A DNA stretch of 64,000 nucleotides from Liolophura sinensis. Lineage: Eukaryota; Mollusca; Polyplacophora; Chitonida; Chitonidae. Below the pieces are notes generated by a model, which had not been told where the DNA came from, searched no databases, and saw only the letters and a list, made by a program, of their open reading frames with translations. The position numbers were made by a program, and so were the translations under genes. Below are positions 11,924 through 23,799 of this stretch, one piece after another; position 1 is the stretch's first letter, and every line of letters begins with the position of its first letter. The stretch covers positions 29,367,608 through 29,431,607 of the forward strand of contig NC_088300.1 in the NCBI RefSeq assembly GCF_032854445.1, read 5' to 3'.

Positions 11924-11941
11924 CGTCAACTTTGCGTCCAT
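11924..11941 (-). CDS. Possible first coding exon (MDAKLT) of a minus-strand gene
   Basis: On the minus strand an ATG at 11941 opens six codons (MDAKLT) and runs straight into a consensus donor, GTGAGT, at 11923. A CCAAT box (seen as ATTGG on the + strand at 11983-11987) lies about 45 bp upstream of the ATG. A second good donor, GAG|GTGAGTAG, occurs at about 12035 on the same strand, as expected for an upstream non-coding exon. No downstream coding exon could be matched in phase with confidence, so this is a candidate only. Confidence 0.27.
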
Positions 11942-12130
11942 ATTGAATAAATTTTGCGCCAAATCAACCTCTCAGTTATCTGATTGGCTAATGGCTTGTA
12001 GACCCGCCATCTGGTAAAGCTGTGCGGAACTACTCACCTCGTAAACAAAGGGGGCATAACTGCAGGACTTAGGCAGGCAATTTTTCCGTGCGAGGAGTCA
12101 GCTGTCTACAGACGACATGTACTGATAGCA
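11942..12130 (-). promoter_or_regulatory. Candidate promoter/5' UTR of a minus-strand gene
   Basis: GC-richer block with an inverted CCAAT motif (11983-11987), a GTGAGT donor on the minus strand near 12035, and relatively many CG dinucleotides. The placement upstream of the short MDAKLT exon is what suggests a promoter. No TATA box was seen. Confidence 0.28.
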
Positions 12131-14366
12131 GGCGAAAATCACATGGCTGTGTTTGTCAAACCCGACAAATGTCCTATGTACATTCTGATCTGTTATAAAC
12201 TAAAGCTGAAAGACCGAAAGTTGCATTCTCACCATGAAGTATTTGAATTTAATGTTTTTCTATAATGTAATGTAATGTCATGCATATGTTACAGTAATCA
12301 TAGCACTCCTAGGAGCGAATGGATCGGTAATGTCACTTAGACCTACAACTAGATTAAAATGAAATAATAGGGACACATGTACCGCTTACAGATAATATGT
12401 GCCATTTGTCATCAAGAACTTGTGTGCGTTAATCGCGAATATGCAAACTGCATTTTTTTTTCTCCTACATGCAAAATAGCAAAATAACTAGCTACGCCAG
12501 CGTGACCATATTTGTGTGTGCTTAAGCCTGCGGAATGTTGGAAATATTCCGAATGCGGCCCGAGTATACTATTTTTACAGAATGCTCAAACTGATGACGC
12601 AAGTGTGGTCGTCATCGATGACGCGGTTTAGCTTTGATAGAGGTTCACGACACGTGGGCGGTGTTTTAAGTCACGTCAAGTGGATGTCTGACAAAACGCA
12701 CCCATGAAAGCTGACACTATAACTCCAAGACAGTAAATAGACTGCTGGTCTTTGTTCTCTGTTTCCTAGTTGTGCAATTTACATAAATACACCAAGTCTT
12801 TTAACGTTATGATCAGCAGGTATAGGAAATGGTCATGTATATATCGGTCTGTGACGACTTGGTCAATCCAAAGTTATGGTCCTATAATTTTAGTTTTTAC
12901 GTAGGCTTACTTGGAAACATCGAGTCCAGCTAGATCTATACCTTATCTCACTGATAATACATTTATTTATTTTACTGGACTTCTACACCGTACTGAAGAA
13001 TATCATTCAAAATTTACAGGGGCATAAGAAGCAATTTCACAGGGGGGGGGGGGGGGGAACCAAGAGTTTCAGCAAAAAAGGCGAGGGTCCAGGGGCCCGC
13101 CAAGGCCCCGAAGAGCTATATCGCCTGAGAGACGATTTGCCATATCTTAGATATGCCAGTTGAGGAGTTATTGACTATTTAAGCCTGCCTGAAAAAATAT
13201 GAAATAGACGTTTAGCTCAACTGTTGACGCTTTTGCCTGGAGAACTACAGGTCAACAAAGAACATTGTAACAATTTATCCAGAATTCAACATTCATTTTA
13301 TTCATGTCGGAGAAAGGTTGGTGTATATTGACTAATACAAGCATCTAACTCGTATGGAGGAGAATGGAAAGAAACATCCATGTTTTTGCTGGGCTTTGGT
13401 GGTAAACTTGCTGGCCTGTTGGCGCTGGCTTGCTTTCGATTGAAATCAATGTCATTCACATGTATACATACACTTTTTGATCAGGCCTTTGGCTCAGAAA
13501 ATAGGCGTTCGTCTGATTTACGGGAATTGTCACTAACGTGCCAAAGTCGGTGGTTACAACGGTTACTTATCGTTCCTTCACTGATGAATCGTGCCACCCA
13601 TCCTAAGTGAAATGATTTTGGAATGACGATAAACCACAATCAAATAAATAACTCAACACCGATGAGTGCATATATTGTACAAATATATTATTTATTCTGT
13701 TTTTTGGGCTGAATCGAACTGCAACGTCATCGCATTGAAACACGGTCACCAAATTAGAAAAAAAGATTGTGTTTGGAGACAAATGAGTCCACTTTTTGTC
13801 AGATTACACTGTAGATGATTTGCCCTTCCATGGGAGAATTGTATATATTGATATATGCTACTTCTATATTTGTACTGAAAGCTAAAACAAGCAAACCTAC
13901 ATAAACCCATGTAATTTTGGTACATTATCAGTTTGGAACAACATGTATATAGGCCTATATAACTTCGTGACACTATATCATGTGATCTGGAAAAGCAAAA
14001 TCTTTGAGAAATAATCAAAATTCACAACCTTACGACAATTGCAGCCATGCTTGCACGACTGCAGAAAATACAAAACAGGCATGGCACAAAAATTGTTATT
14101 AAAAAAGACTATTATTTCAATACATGTGGCATGAACATTTGTACTTCAAAAACCGCCTAGGCTAAGTAACTCTCATAAAAAGAAAGGAAAACAATAATAT
14201 ATGAACTATATGTCAAACTCCATGAAAAATGTCCAGGTGGTTGGATTTATTTTAAAGATTATATTGAGCCGAGCAAAACGCATAAGAAAAATTGCATTCT
14301 ATGCAGACGTATACATTAGACACAATAGGTGCCAGTGCACAGCACGTTTCCGTCATGTAAATATAT
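12131..14366. other. Intergenic with transposon debris
   Basis: Contains a short SINE A tail fragment on the minus strand (about 12960-13010), a 16-base G run at 13042-13057 followed by AGGGTCCAGGGGCCCGCC (a GC-rich transposon-like patch), and another SINE A tail at about 13590-13650 on the + strand. Near 12590-12665 there are TGACGCAA, ATGACGCG and CACGTG motifs that resemble CRE and E-box sites, without an adjacent gene start. No coding region supported. Confidence 0.45.
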
Positions 14367-14624
14367 TTATTCACAACTACATAAAGTTGTTGGACCGATC
14401 CTCATTGCAAACCACTTTGCGGAAAGAAAACCCTGACCCTGACGCCATTTACCCCTATGAGCCACCATATAAACCAATATTTCAAACAGCCACTTGGTAT
14501 TGGTGCCTGATTTTGTTCGCTTGGAGGGGCTTATATTGCTAGACGACGAAGTTCGATTTGCAGATGTCGTAAAAAAGGAATCTATCGACCGTTGAACTCG
14601 ACGAAGTTTGTCAGGCGGCTCCAT
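14367..14624 (-). CDS. Unknown ORF with PIP-box-like N-terminus (possible first exon)
   Basis: An 85-codon minus-strand frame starting MEPPDKLRRVQ. Residues 11-18, QRSIDSFF, fit the PCNA-interacting PIP-box consensus (Q-x-x-I/L/M-x-x-F/Y-F/Y). A Ser-rich stretch follows, then a basic SPSKRTKSG that could be a nuclear signal, then KWLFEIL. PIP-like starts followed by a basic linker and a KW motif also occur at the N-termini of hAT/KIAA1586-like transposon-derived proteins. The later residues look less protein-like, and GTAAAT after codon 58 could be a donor. It may be the first exon of a nuclear protein or a transposase relic. Confidence 0.35.
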   Translation of the reverse strand: MEPPDKLRRVQRSIDSFFTTSANRTSSSSNISPSKRTKSGTNTKWLFEILVYMVAHRGKWRQGQGFLSAKWFAMRIGPTTLCSCE

Positions 14625-15080
14625 TTCAATAGAGTCCCACCTAAGGGAGCTAACTCATAAACATATATAACTATGTAGGACCAAGGATGGAAAAAACATG
14701 TAGGCCCTACATTAATAGTAATGTGCACTGGGAAAATTGCAGTTTACCATGTTTAGTTTACCGAGAAAATATATTTGCAGTAGTGTGATGTTTTATTCGG
14801 CGAAGGGGCCTGTTTGTGTTACAAATATATATAATTTCCGGAATTTGAAATGCGGGGTGGTGGGGGGGGCAAAAGATATGCTCCCCCTTCTTCCATGCCC
14901 CCCCCCCCCAGCTTCCTACGCCCTTGATTTAGGCCTTTGCGTATACCTTCCTTGAGCCATGGGACCTAGCTGGCTCAGATGTAAACCCACTGACTCTCTC
15001 CGACTGTCAGCGCTGGACCTATAAGAGGCGGAATCAAGTTGTCGTTACATGTCATCAATGTATGCATGTATATATGTATG
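14625..15080. other. Intergenic with a possible hAT-like terminus
   Basis: The part at 14850-14935 has a G-rich run, a C-rich run and then CAGCTTCCTACGCCCTTGAT. As reverse complement this starts CAAGGGCGTAGGAAGCTG, resembling the CAGGGGCG.. ends seen in hAT-type non-autonomous elements. The second end was not located. No gene. Confidence 0.3.
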
Positions 15081-15444
15081 TGTGCTTGGGATTTAACGTC
15101 TTACAAAACCATTTTTTCAGTCATATATGACGACGAAGAGTCACTATAGGTGTGTGTACATATATTGTGTCTTCCTGTAGCAGGTCGAGTCTATGCCGCC
15201 AAAGTGTTGTCGCCGCTGAAGTATAATGCCGAAGGCACTAGACATGCAACCAACCCAATCACATTATACTGACACCGGGTCAACCAGTCCTGTTTCCTTG
15301 CTCTAACCCTCTTAGTGCGGAGCGCCAAGCGATGCAGCAAACAAATACAATAAGAATCTTTAAATGGTCTTTGGTATGACCCGGATTTGATCCCAGATCT
15401 CCTGACTTCGAGGCGGACGTCTAATCATTAGACCATGGGAGTGG
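15081..15444 (-). mobile_element. SINE family B, near full-length copy
   Basis: Read on the minus strand the element begins at about 15444 with a tRNA-like head: ATGGTCTAATGATTAGACG as A box and GGGATCAAATCC as B box. The body includes the blocks GGTTGACCCGGTGTCAGTAT and GCCTTCGGCATTATACTTCA, and it ends with the family B 3' part (GTAAGACGTTAAAT). The same head-to-tail order is present at 45.6 kb. A second tRNA-derived family, distinct in head and body from family A. Confidence 0.8.
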
Positions 15445-16399
15445 TCAGGCATGTAAAGGGGTGCGGCTACAAGGTCATGATCGATGCTTTACTCAGGGTC
15501 CCCGGTTAATTTCTTCCACTCGGTCATATAGCCCACCTGAAAACTGTATATATATATATATATTGGCCTACATGTGGATAAACAATTCTTGAGCACGGCG
15601 TTAAACACTATAATCCATCAATCAATCGATCAGCCCTGTATAGGGGGTCTGTATCTCTTATACATAACACCAAGGTATATATACATGAATGTCCCTCATC
15701 CTATGTGTTCTGTAGATAAACATACAGGCCTAGCCTTGTAATTTTATTTCTTTTTCGAATAAAACATGCAGTTTGCTTGTTTATATGGAAAACACGTACA
15801 AGACCATAAAACCTACGTGGCATAGCCTGTATATAATATGCACGGGATCTGGTAACGTACAGGTATTCTCCTCTATATATTCTGGGGCAATGTAGCATAT
15901 TGTACTTGTCCCAGGTATGCTGCACGATGCACGCAACATATATTACCCACGAACTTTGGAATGAAATGTATACGAAGGAGATCTCTCGTAGGAGACATAC
16001 AAGACCAAACTTCAGCTCAAAACGGTTACCTGATCACATGGTTTCTAGTACACAAAAGAGACGTGAAGGTCATGAATTTCGTAATTGAAGGTCCTTGTAA
16101 TTTGACTAACACATGCAGGGTAACAACAGTGGAACATCTCCCTCATGTTATTGTATTTCACATGTACGGTAAGCAAAACCTGCTAGAGCTCGGTATATGC
16201 CGTTAGCCTACTTTTTGAGATACCACAACTAATATTTACCTTAACACTGAAACTATTATATACTCAAGGCGATACAAGACATAGATTTTGCAACAGAGCA
16301 TCAACTATGGAACATTCCACTCGTGTTCCTATGCCTTATATACATGTATGCAAAACTTGACATGACACAATATGTCGAATACCTGCATGGCACAAATTG
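15445..16399. other. Intergenic, no gene seen
   Basis: Contains a short (TA)n tract at 15546-15562 and a possible SINE tail near 15585-15625 (TTCTTGAGCACGGCGTTAAA). Frames at 15900-16206 overlap in two registers without domains. Confidence 0.45.
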
Positions 16400-17280
16400 T
16401 AGAAAGCCTTCCCACCGCGGGAAAAAATCACTTCTATTAATAATGGTTTTTTTGTGGGTTTTTATTTTTCCACGTGGGAAAAGTTTTCTCCGCGTCGAAA
16501 ATACAGCAGGTAGATATGTGGGGTGTGAAAAACGTTGTCTCTGTGGTGTGAAGGTCTTCTATAACTTGTGCAGAGGCTCTCTCCGCGGTGTGAATAAGTC
16601 TTTATTAGTGCACGGATAGGTTTTCTCGGCGGTGAACAGGTTTTCTAAGCATTGTAAAGGTTTTCTTCCTGGTGTAAATAGCGCTTTCTCGCTGGATAGA
16701 TTTTCTCCTCTTATCCGCGATGTGATTAGTTTTTGTCGGCGTTGGAAAGGTCTGCTGTGCGGTGTTAATGTCCTCTGTATAGTGTTAATGTCTTCTGTGC
16801 GGTGTTAAGGCATTGTTTTTGGTGGAAAGGTTTCTATGCGGTGTTGTTTTCTCAATGGTGCACCTTTCCTCCGCTGTATGAAGGATTTCTCTGCGGTGCA
16901 CGCAAATTTTTTGTCCGAGGTTCGGGATGTGATTATATACATTTTTTCTGCGGTAACAAAGGCTTTCTCCGCGATGGAAAATGTTTTCTCTGCAGCGGAA
17001 AGGTTTACTCCGCGGTGAAAACGTGTTTCGCAGCGTAAGCGTTTTCTCTATGGCGCAGATGTTTCCTCCGTGCGGCAAAATGGTTATCTTAGCGGTGTTA
17101 ATGATTCCTCTGTGGTACCGATGTTTCCTCTGTGATGTGAAAGAGTTCTCTGCGGTATACATGCAAAGGTTTTCTTCGTGATGTGATGGTTAAAGATATT
17201 TTCTCTATGGTGAAATGGGTTTTTTTCTCAGGTGTTCTCATGTTTTCTCTGCAGTGAAATGGTTTGCTCCGCTTTGATGT
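16400..17280. repeat. Degenerate minisatellite, about 20-bp period
   Basis: About 880 bp in which variants of GGTTTTCTCNGCGGTGTNAA recur roughly every 20-21 bases, for example near 16620, 16640, 16660, 16760, 16780, 16800 and 16980-17015. Copies are strongly diverged. Frames on both strands (16785-17162 minus with many Arg/Glu/Lys; 16802-17038 plus with many Phe/Ser) are products of the repeat, not genes. Confidence 0.75.
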
Positions 17281-17689
17281 TGCATAACCGAGATAGCGCA
17301 GTTCACAGTATAAGCAAAATCCCGCATATTGGGAAAGTCGAAAACGCCCCCATGTTTTCAATTTCAAACCATCTGGCATGAATTTTTACTGTAATCCGAG
17401 ACACGACCTGTTTCCGTTGTCGTCACGGGGACACTGTTCTGCCTTTTAGCCACATAAGCGTAGCATATATACAGGTTATCCTATACTTCGTGTTTTCTGT
17501 TTCTCTAACATGGCATATCCCATGGCAAAGTAAGAATTCTAGATTAAATGTTGATAGAGTTGACACTTTCTATACGCTATTAGTTGATCCGACCAGAGAG
17601 AGTATTGCAGGCTACCAAATATATGTTTATGCATATATAGTACTCTGCCCCAACGATGTATCTGGCACGGATGTGGGCCGGGGCATCCG
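17281..17689. other. Intergenic, no gene seen
   Basis: Single-copy looking AT-rich sequence between two degenerate minisatellites. No supported exon. Confidence 0.45.
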
Positions 17690-17825
17690 CGAAGGAAGGG
17701 CGTAATATCACAGGAAGATGTTCACATCATACGCCGATCATACAGCCAAGATGGGCGTAGTATCCCCGTATGATGGGCGTAAGATCCGCGTATGATGGGC
17801 GTCATCATCCGCGCAGGGTTTTACG
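17690..17825. repeat. Short tandem repeat, about 22-bp unit (GGGCGTAAGATCCGCGTATGAT type)
   Basis: At least three imperfect units built from ATCCGCGTATGATGGGCGTA follow one another, with further diverged units on each side. The related cluster at 18405-18545 carries the same words (ATCCGCG, GATGGGCG, GATCCGAT). Confidence 0.6.
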
Positions 17826-18404
17826 ACATACACTAGCATTCACACATAAACTCATCTAACTTACAACAAATCCCACGTTGTTCGACACCAACCTTGCTAT
17901 AGAACATTCATAAACGGTCTAGTTCCCGGCGTGGTTACTAATTAGCACATGATCATAATAATACGCAGATCGAGTTTTGACTGTTTCCTGTATGATTCCA
18001 CTATTAAGTGCTAAATGTAGTGCATAGTTAAATCAGAAGTTGTACATGATAGTTTAGGCCCCACGACTGGCTAATTTGTGATATTAATTCAGCTTTTGGC
18101 GAGAACTTACGTCATCGGTTGTCCTAGAATACGGTTACGGTTTTACATGTCAACTGATACTAACAAACTTCGTTGAGAAACAGGAAAGCGAAAGTCGAAA
18201 GTCATGCATTGGTCCAGCTAACCTTTTTACTGACTTGAATGAGTGAGAGTTATGGACAAGTGATAAACCATTCACTAATACTTTTCTCGTCACCACACCA
18301 GCCTTACCAGATGAGCAAAGATACATCCTGTCATGTTTACAGCTAGCGTGTGGGCAAAGGCTAAAGTGCTGTAAAACGGTCTAAACGAGACTACATGTAC
18401 TGGC
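17826..18404. other. Spacer between two related repeat clusters
   Basis: AT-rich sequence without a gene, separating the two clusters of the CCGCGTATGATGGGCG-type repeat. Confidence 0.4.
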
Positions 18405-18545
18405 TGATTAGGATCCGCGTAAGATGCGATCAGGATGGTGCCAACATCCGCGCATGGGCGGCCCATCATGGCCTTATAATCCGCGTATATAGGATCCGAT
18501 CAAGATGGGCGGGATGATAAGCGTAGGGTACATCGTTAGGATCGG
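18405..18545. repeat. Second cluster of the CCGCG/GATGGGCG repeat
   Basis: Contains GGATCCGCGTAAGATGCGAT, CATCCGCGCATGGGCGG, ATCCGCGTATATAGGATCCG and AAGATGGGCGGGATGATAAG. These are rearranged relatives of the units at 17690-17825, some 600 bp away. Confidence 0.5.
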
Positions 18546-19996
18546 ACAGAACTGTACCAACCCCTGTGTTCATGTATTCGTCAACACTCATAGCGTGAAG
18601 CGATAGTAGAAAATCTCACATATAATGCGTAAAATGCCTACAACATGAGTAAGCCTACTGTTGTGTATATACTTGCGATTATATCGATATAGTATTCTTT
18701 GTTCAAACAATTAAATTTATCGGGCTTTTAGGCTGATTTACAACATTTGAACATAAGAGCCCAAGGCCATTTTAATAAAATGCTGTATATCTATAGGCAT
18801 CGAAACAGACATCCGTACATGTAAACCAGTGATCAGTGGATTTGTGTAAACACAAGTTTTCGCTGATGCCCGAAAGACTGATGGAAGGTTTTAAGTGCAT
18901 GCATAAATTTAATCAGTACCCAAAACGTGTACCATGATATAGTTTTTATGTTTCCGTGAATAAAATATGCATCTCATTTGTGCTTGCTATATCCATGTGA
19001 ATGCCATCCAGTTTACATGACGTTTCTGGAAGTCACTTCCCTATATAAGAAATCTGCAGAATTGTACGAACCGTAATCTGACGAAATATTGGGAGAACTG
19101 GCGACGTTACGGCACAAACACAAACCAAAAAAACAGCTGAATATTTACTTTATATTTTGCACAGAAATTTCAAATGCCGGTGTGACTGAAGTGTGTCTGA
19201 AACGACAAGTAATAACAAAGTTTCAAATATAATTTTTTTTACAGTTTGTTAATGGTGGAAGTCAGCGCATAATTATATACAAGGTTCGATTTTTATTCTC
19301 CTTTTTGATTACATTTCATCATGCATGTTTTTCCCCGAATAAGCACTTCTTGGATATATGCGTCGAAGAATACATTCGTATACCAGCCGTCAACCAAAAT
19401 AGGCGTTTCAGGATAATAATTACAAGGGCAATTCTCAAAACGACGTTTAACACAAACCACCAAAGAACTAAGACAGTACACAAAGTATGAGATTAGAACG
19501 GAACCATACAAACAGGCTCAGTCAACAGTTTTCAATGATACTGGAAAGGCGCAAGGCATGTTCTAGGCGAATAAGTGAAATCAGTATTCAAATCGTGTAC
19601 TATGCCTTAGTATGTGTGTTGTCGATAATGACAAATGTATCTCAGAATCTCAGTCAGGGGCGGATCAGAGGGGCCTTGGACACGCCCCCACCCCCACCCC
19701 TTCTTCCACAGCGCCGAGGGGAAAAAATTGTAATGAACCTACACACAAGAAACAGAAATATAGCATGAAGAAAATTATGATAATTACAGAATTTGCCTTT
19801 TTTTATTCAGCTTTATTTCTTTTGTTCGATCAAAACAAAGATCCACAGGGAAATTATTGCAAGTTTTTCGGAAAAGACGTAAAATAAAATTTACTGTCTG
19901 AAGCGATAGCGATTTGGGTTATGACTTTGACTGTTATACCCGTTGCACGTTGTGGCGAAGCGAATTTGTTGAACTTCACAAGGCGTCAGATTTAAA
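18546..19996. other. Intergenic with a possible hAT-like end
   Basis: No gene. At 19655-19725 the sequence CAGGGGCGGATCAGAGGGGC, followed by a C-rich tract, resembles the start of hAT-type elements that begin CAGGGGCGGATCC. No matching opposite end was found. The frames covering this stretch are not annotated. Confidence 0.35.
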
Positions 19997-20047
19997 ATGT
20001 CTACAAAGAAAAAGTGTTTGGAGCAGGCATCTGTTTCAGCATGTCAG
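19997..20047 (+). CDS. Possible first coding exon (MSTKKKCLEQASVSACQ)
   Basis: ATG at 19997 opens 17 codons that end precisely in CAG followed by GTAAGA, a consensus donor, at 20048. The upstream 100 bp is richer in CG dinucleotides than its surroundings (GCGATAGCGATT, GTTGCACGTTGTGGCGAAGC). The arrangement suits a gene start on the + strand. No downstream exon was matched, and 17 codons with a donor can occur by chance. Confidence 0.27.
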
Positions 20048-22471
20048 GTAAGATTGCAATATGAAAGTTGCACACACATAAAAGGCTTGCTTAGTAGGCC
20101 TAGCGGTATGTGTAGACTTAACAAAACTAGACAGTTTTTTAAAATGCTTCCTTCTGTATGACATTTATGCTCTTATCACACAAACTGGTTGCAATTACAA
20201 TTCTGCTTTGTAACGATTAAACCTATAGCCTTGAACATAATGCGGATAAACTGATGTGATATATATCGAAGTTCTCTTCCTGTATTGTCTTTATATAGAA
20301 CCACGGCACCTAGTTATCAAGCTTTGACATCTGAATGGAAAATTATAGCTTTATGCCGCATCGGCAATATTTTAGCCCTATGGTGGCGACTTTGATATCT
20401 GAAGAAAGCATGGTTTATAGCCACTGTCTTACGCATAGGTAGAACATAATCGATGTGTGATTTTTCTTTTCTTTGCCACTTATAAATGATTGGATAAAAA
20501 ATCATTATTCCTTAATCGAACAGTTTAAGTGCATATACATGACTGATTCTCATTTATCTATAACTGAGTCTGGTCAAATACAGAACTACCGTTTCTATAC
20601 AGTTTTTAACCACAGATTCTCTTTGGTTTTCACAAATAACCTGAGTCAGAAAATTCTGTCATGTCACTCATCTGTCATGTAAGTTGGGGCCCCAACGTTA
20701 CACTTGGAACCACGACTGCTGCAATCGGCTCAGTGGCTTTTATGTCTTGTAAATTTTTTGTCAGTTTTCGACTCGGAACTCTTTTAGACCCTATACGTCT
20801 GTGGACACCAATTACCTTGAAGTGGCCGAAAACTCGCACATACAATAATCTGGGGTCGTGGAGCTTCAGGGGCCTACGTTACCTCACCTGATATGCTGGG
20901 ATACAATTTTAAACTACCACTAAATAAGCTGATAGGCGGTAAAAAACAGGTTCGACATAGGAAGACGTTGGCAGAGGGACTGTTGTCCACAACTATTGCT
21001 TCATAGCTAACGTCTTACATGGACGAAAGGAAGCCCTCAGAAGGCACCTGGGCCCTCAACCGTTGTGCTGTGATAGTCGGATTCTCACAATGCAGTCTAT
21101 GAAGTTAAACCAATAAAGTATAGTTGCAGACATGGGATGCTGCATTCAGGGGACATAACCACCGACTATATCCGCTGATTCTCAGTTACTTCCCTTATCA
21201 GACGTTTCGTACCTGAGTGATACATTAAATGTTCGTTCTTTTCATGTTGCAAAAATGTAAGCACTTTCTATCATTTGCATGCATGTCAGGTCACGCACCT
21301 ACGGGAAATGAAAAATAACATGGAAATTGTGAAATGGATATAGATAGATAACTACAGGCCCTCAATATATGTGGGTAATTGTTTCTTTTATGTCTATATA
21401 GTTCTCGTTTTCTCTTTGTCACCCTATACAATATAAAGGACCAAAATCTTGATCTTTACAAATTATCCCTGATCTTTTTAATTTGTATTTTTATTGGGAA
21501 CATTAGTTTTGTAACATAAAATCGACAGAGGTCACGTAGATGGGTACATTCCAAGTGTACTTAAAAACAAAGTTAAGTGCTGTACCACATAAGCTACTTA
21601 TTTTTTAGGCCAGCAGCGTAGCTCCAATCAAATAAATAGATAAATAAAATAGGAAATATATAAATACATCTCTTTAAATGACATGACATGTAGAATTTAA
21701 AAACACCCTTTATAATGTTATACAAATTTACGTTTACATTAAGTTTAGCGGAAGGCCCAGTTGACTAGCTTATGGAAGTTAACTCAGCACGAGACATGGT
21801 GATTTCGGCGCTGTAAAGGGAGATGGACAAGGGTGGTGTCAAAAATCACGTTATAACACAAGCAAATGTTCGATGACATTTAACTTGTCAGAATTAGGTC
21901 TGTGTTGCAAAGTTCCGTCCATGCAGAAGCCATTAGATTGCTCGTTCGTTCTACGTCATCTGCGTTGGGTGCTTTAGTACATAAAACATGTACAATAATA
22001 GTACGGCCTACTTTGTTAAATCATTTATTGCCAGAGGAAATGACCACTGATACCAGTGACATCCTAGGCGTGCTCCTCTTTAATGGATTTCATACTGGCA
22101 TTGTTAATGATTCAAACTTTAAAATGGGTGCTTCTGTAAATACATGCCCGGATAACAAGGACGATAATTCTGTTCATTCAGCAGAGGTATTAAAAACCTA
22201 ACTGGTTTGTTCCAGTTATGACGACGGCAAACATCAAAAGATTACACATGACTTTATAACAAGAGAATTCTTATAGAAACAAGAATGCTAACTTTTCTTC
22301 GTTTAAATGCATACAGACCGGTCAAATTGTCATAGTCTTTTTTCTATTTAGCTGTAAACAACGATATGTATATATATGGAAGTATTACCATCCAAAATTC
22401 GTGGAAACTTAAAATAAATGCTGTAAAAATTTCACTGATGTAGGCATACACAGTAAATATGTACACATATG
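20048..22471. other. Intergenic, repeat fragments only
   Basis: Contains a short SINE family C fragment at about 20345-20392 (GCATCGGCAATATTTTAGCC) and a SINE tail relic at about 21610-21645. A 99-codon + frame at 21902-22201 shows no recognisable domain, and its start lacks support, so it is not called as a gene. Confidence 0.45.
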
Positions 22472-22622
22472 TATTTATTTATTTGACTGGTGTTTCACTT
22501 ATACGATGGCGGCTAACATTATGGTGGGAGGAAACCGGGCACAGCTCGGGGGAAACCCACGACCATCCGCAAGTTGTTGGCAGACCTTCCCACTTACGGC
22601 CGGAGGAAGCCAGTTTGAGTAC
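22472..22622 (-). mobile_element. SINE family A, 5'-truncated copy
   Basis: On the + strand it reads tail to head: (TATT)n, TTTGACTGGTGTTTCACTTA, ACGATGGCGGCTAACATTAT, GGTGGGAGGAAACCGGGC, CACGACCATCCGCAAGTTG, then the GGAAGCCAG block. The tRNA-like head and a segment of the 3' part are missing. Confidence 0.85.
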
Positions 22623-23799
22623 ACATATATAAGCACGAAAGAATACAGTTTGAGACACCATTGTTTGCACAGTGCAAAGCACTCTTTTTATAAACTAAGT
22701 AGCGTGCACGACTCATTGCTGCCCAATGAACATATTCTTTACCGTATACTTTGCTGAACCACTGTAAAGAAGACCAGTAATATGACATCCCGTCAACTTA
22801 ACCAGACCAACTATAGCCTTTGTGCGGTCTTCAAAAAAGGTTAAAAGTTGATTTATCATTTAAACCGTGCAACAACAGCAATATTTGAACGGTGAGATTA
22901 AGTCGAGATCAGGAGGACATTCGGCCGAGATTGCAAGCAGACTCCAACAACCAATCAGCACGTTGAGAATCTCGTGCAAATCTCGCACCCTCCTTTGAAG
23001 TCAAGTCAAGTACTTTATATTCAAACAATCATTTGCGATGGAAAAATCGAAAGAGATGTATATAAGGTAGACTACTTGTACAGGGTTATTATACCGGTAT
23101 TTAGAGATCCCGTTATCTGCCTTTAAGACAAAACGCTTTTGAATGGTGCCATAGAATAAGTATGTATTTCTTTCACATTTACATTATTTGGTAATGAATG
23201 CTGTATTCCTAAAACTATATCACAGTTCTTGGTGCCAGTCATATAGATTTAATACACAAGTTTATCAACCGATGGTTAATTACTCTAAAGAGTTAATTCC
23301 ACACACGCAGAGAGCCGTGTACTATACTTGTTCTTCATTTGGTTGTTCGATTGTTGCACATATACTGTATGATGGTCATTTTTGAGGGTGGGGGGAACCA
23401 GATTGCCAGGGGTAAACCACCAACCTTTGGCAAGTTATTCACAAACTTCCCACGTGTTATGTACAGTTACGCACACCGTTATCGCGATGTTGTTTCCAAC
23501 GAACGTTTAACTGCAGAAACGGACCCATGATCATCGTCAAACGCCTATTGTCGCCAAGGCTCCAGGAACAGTGAGAGCTTGGGAACGTATACAAAGGCCG
23601 GGTTTAATCGCGCACCTCTTGCCTCCTAGCAAATCAAACGCAAGTGCCTTAATTTGTAGGATCCCTGTACATATCAGAGCTACGATATTCTCTTTTGCAC
23701 AACATCTGTATATCTAGACAGACCATTTTTAAAAGGCTTGCATATAGGCTTACTTACAAGTAATTACGATGTCTGCTGTAGTAGTGTAGACTGTTTATT
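22623..23799. other. Intergenic with a SINE-related fragment
   Basis: At about 23383-23465 a GGGGGGAACCAGATTGCCAG..GGTAAACCACCAACCTTTGG stretch matches, as reverse complement, the body of the SINE-like element at 35.93-36.17 kb. No gene seen. Confidence 0.4.

Noticed and set aside
16785-17162. A 125-codon minus-strand frame rich in Arg, His and Glu, at first sight like zinc-finger linkers
   Set aside because: No regular C-x2-C...H-x3-H spacing; the pattern follows the 20-bp DNA repeat.
21902-22201. A 99-codon + frame
   Set aside because: No recognisable motif; an alternative register is equally open; no splice support.
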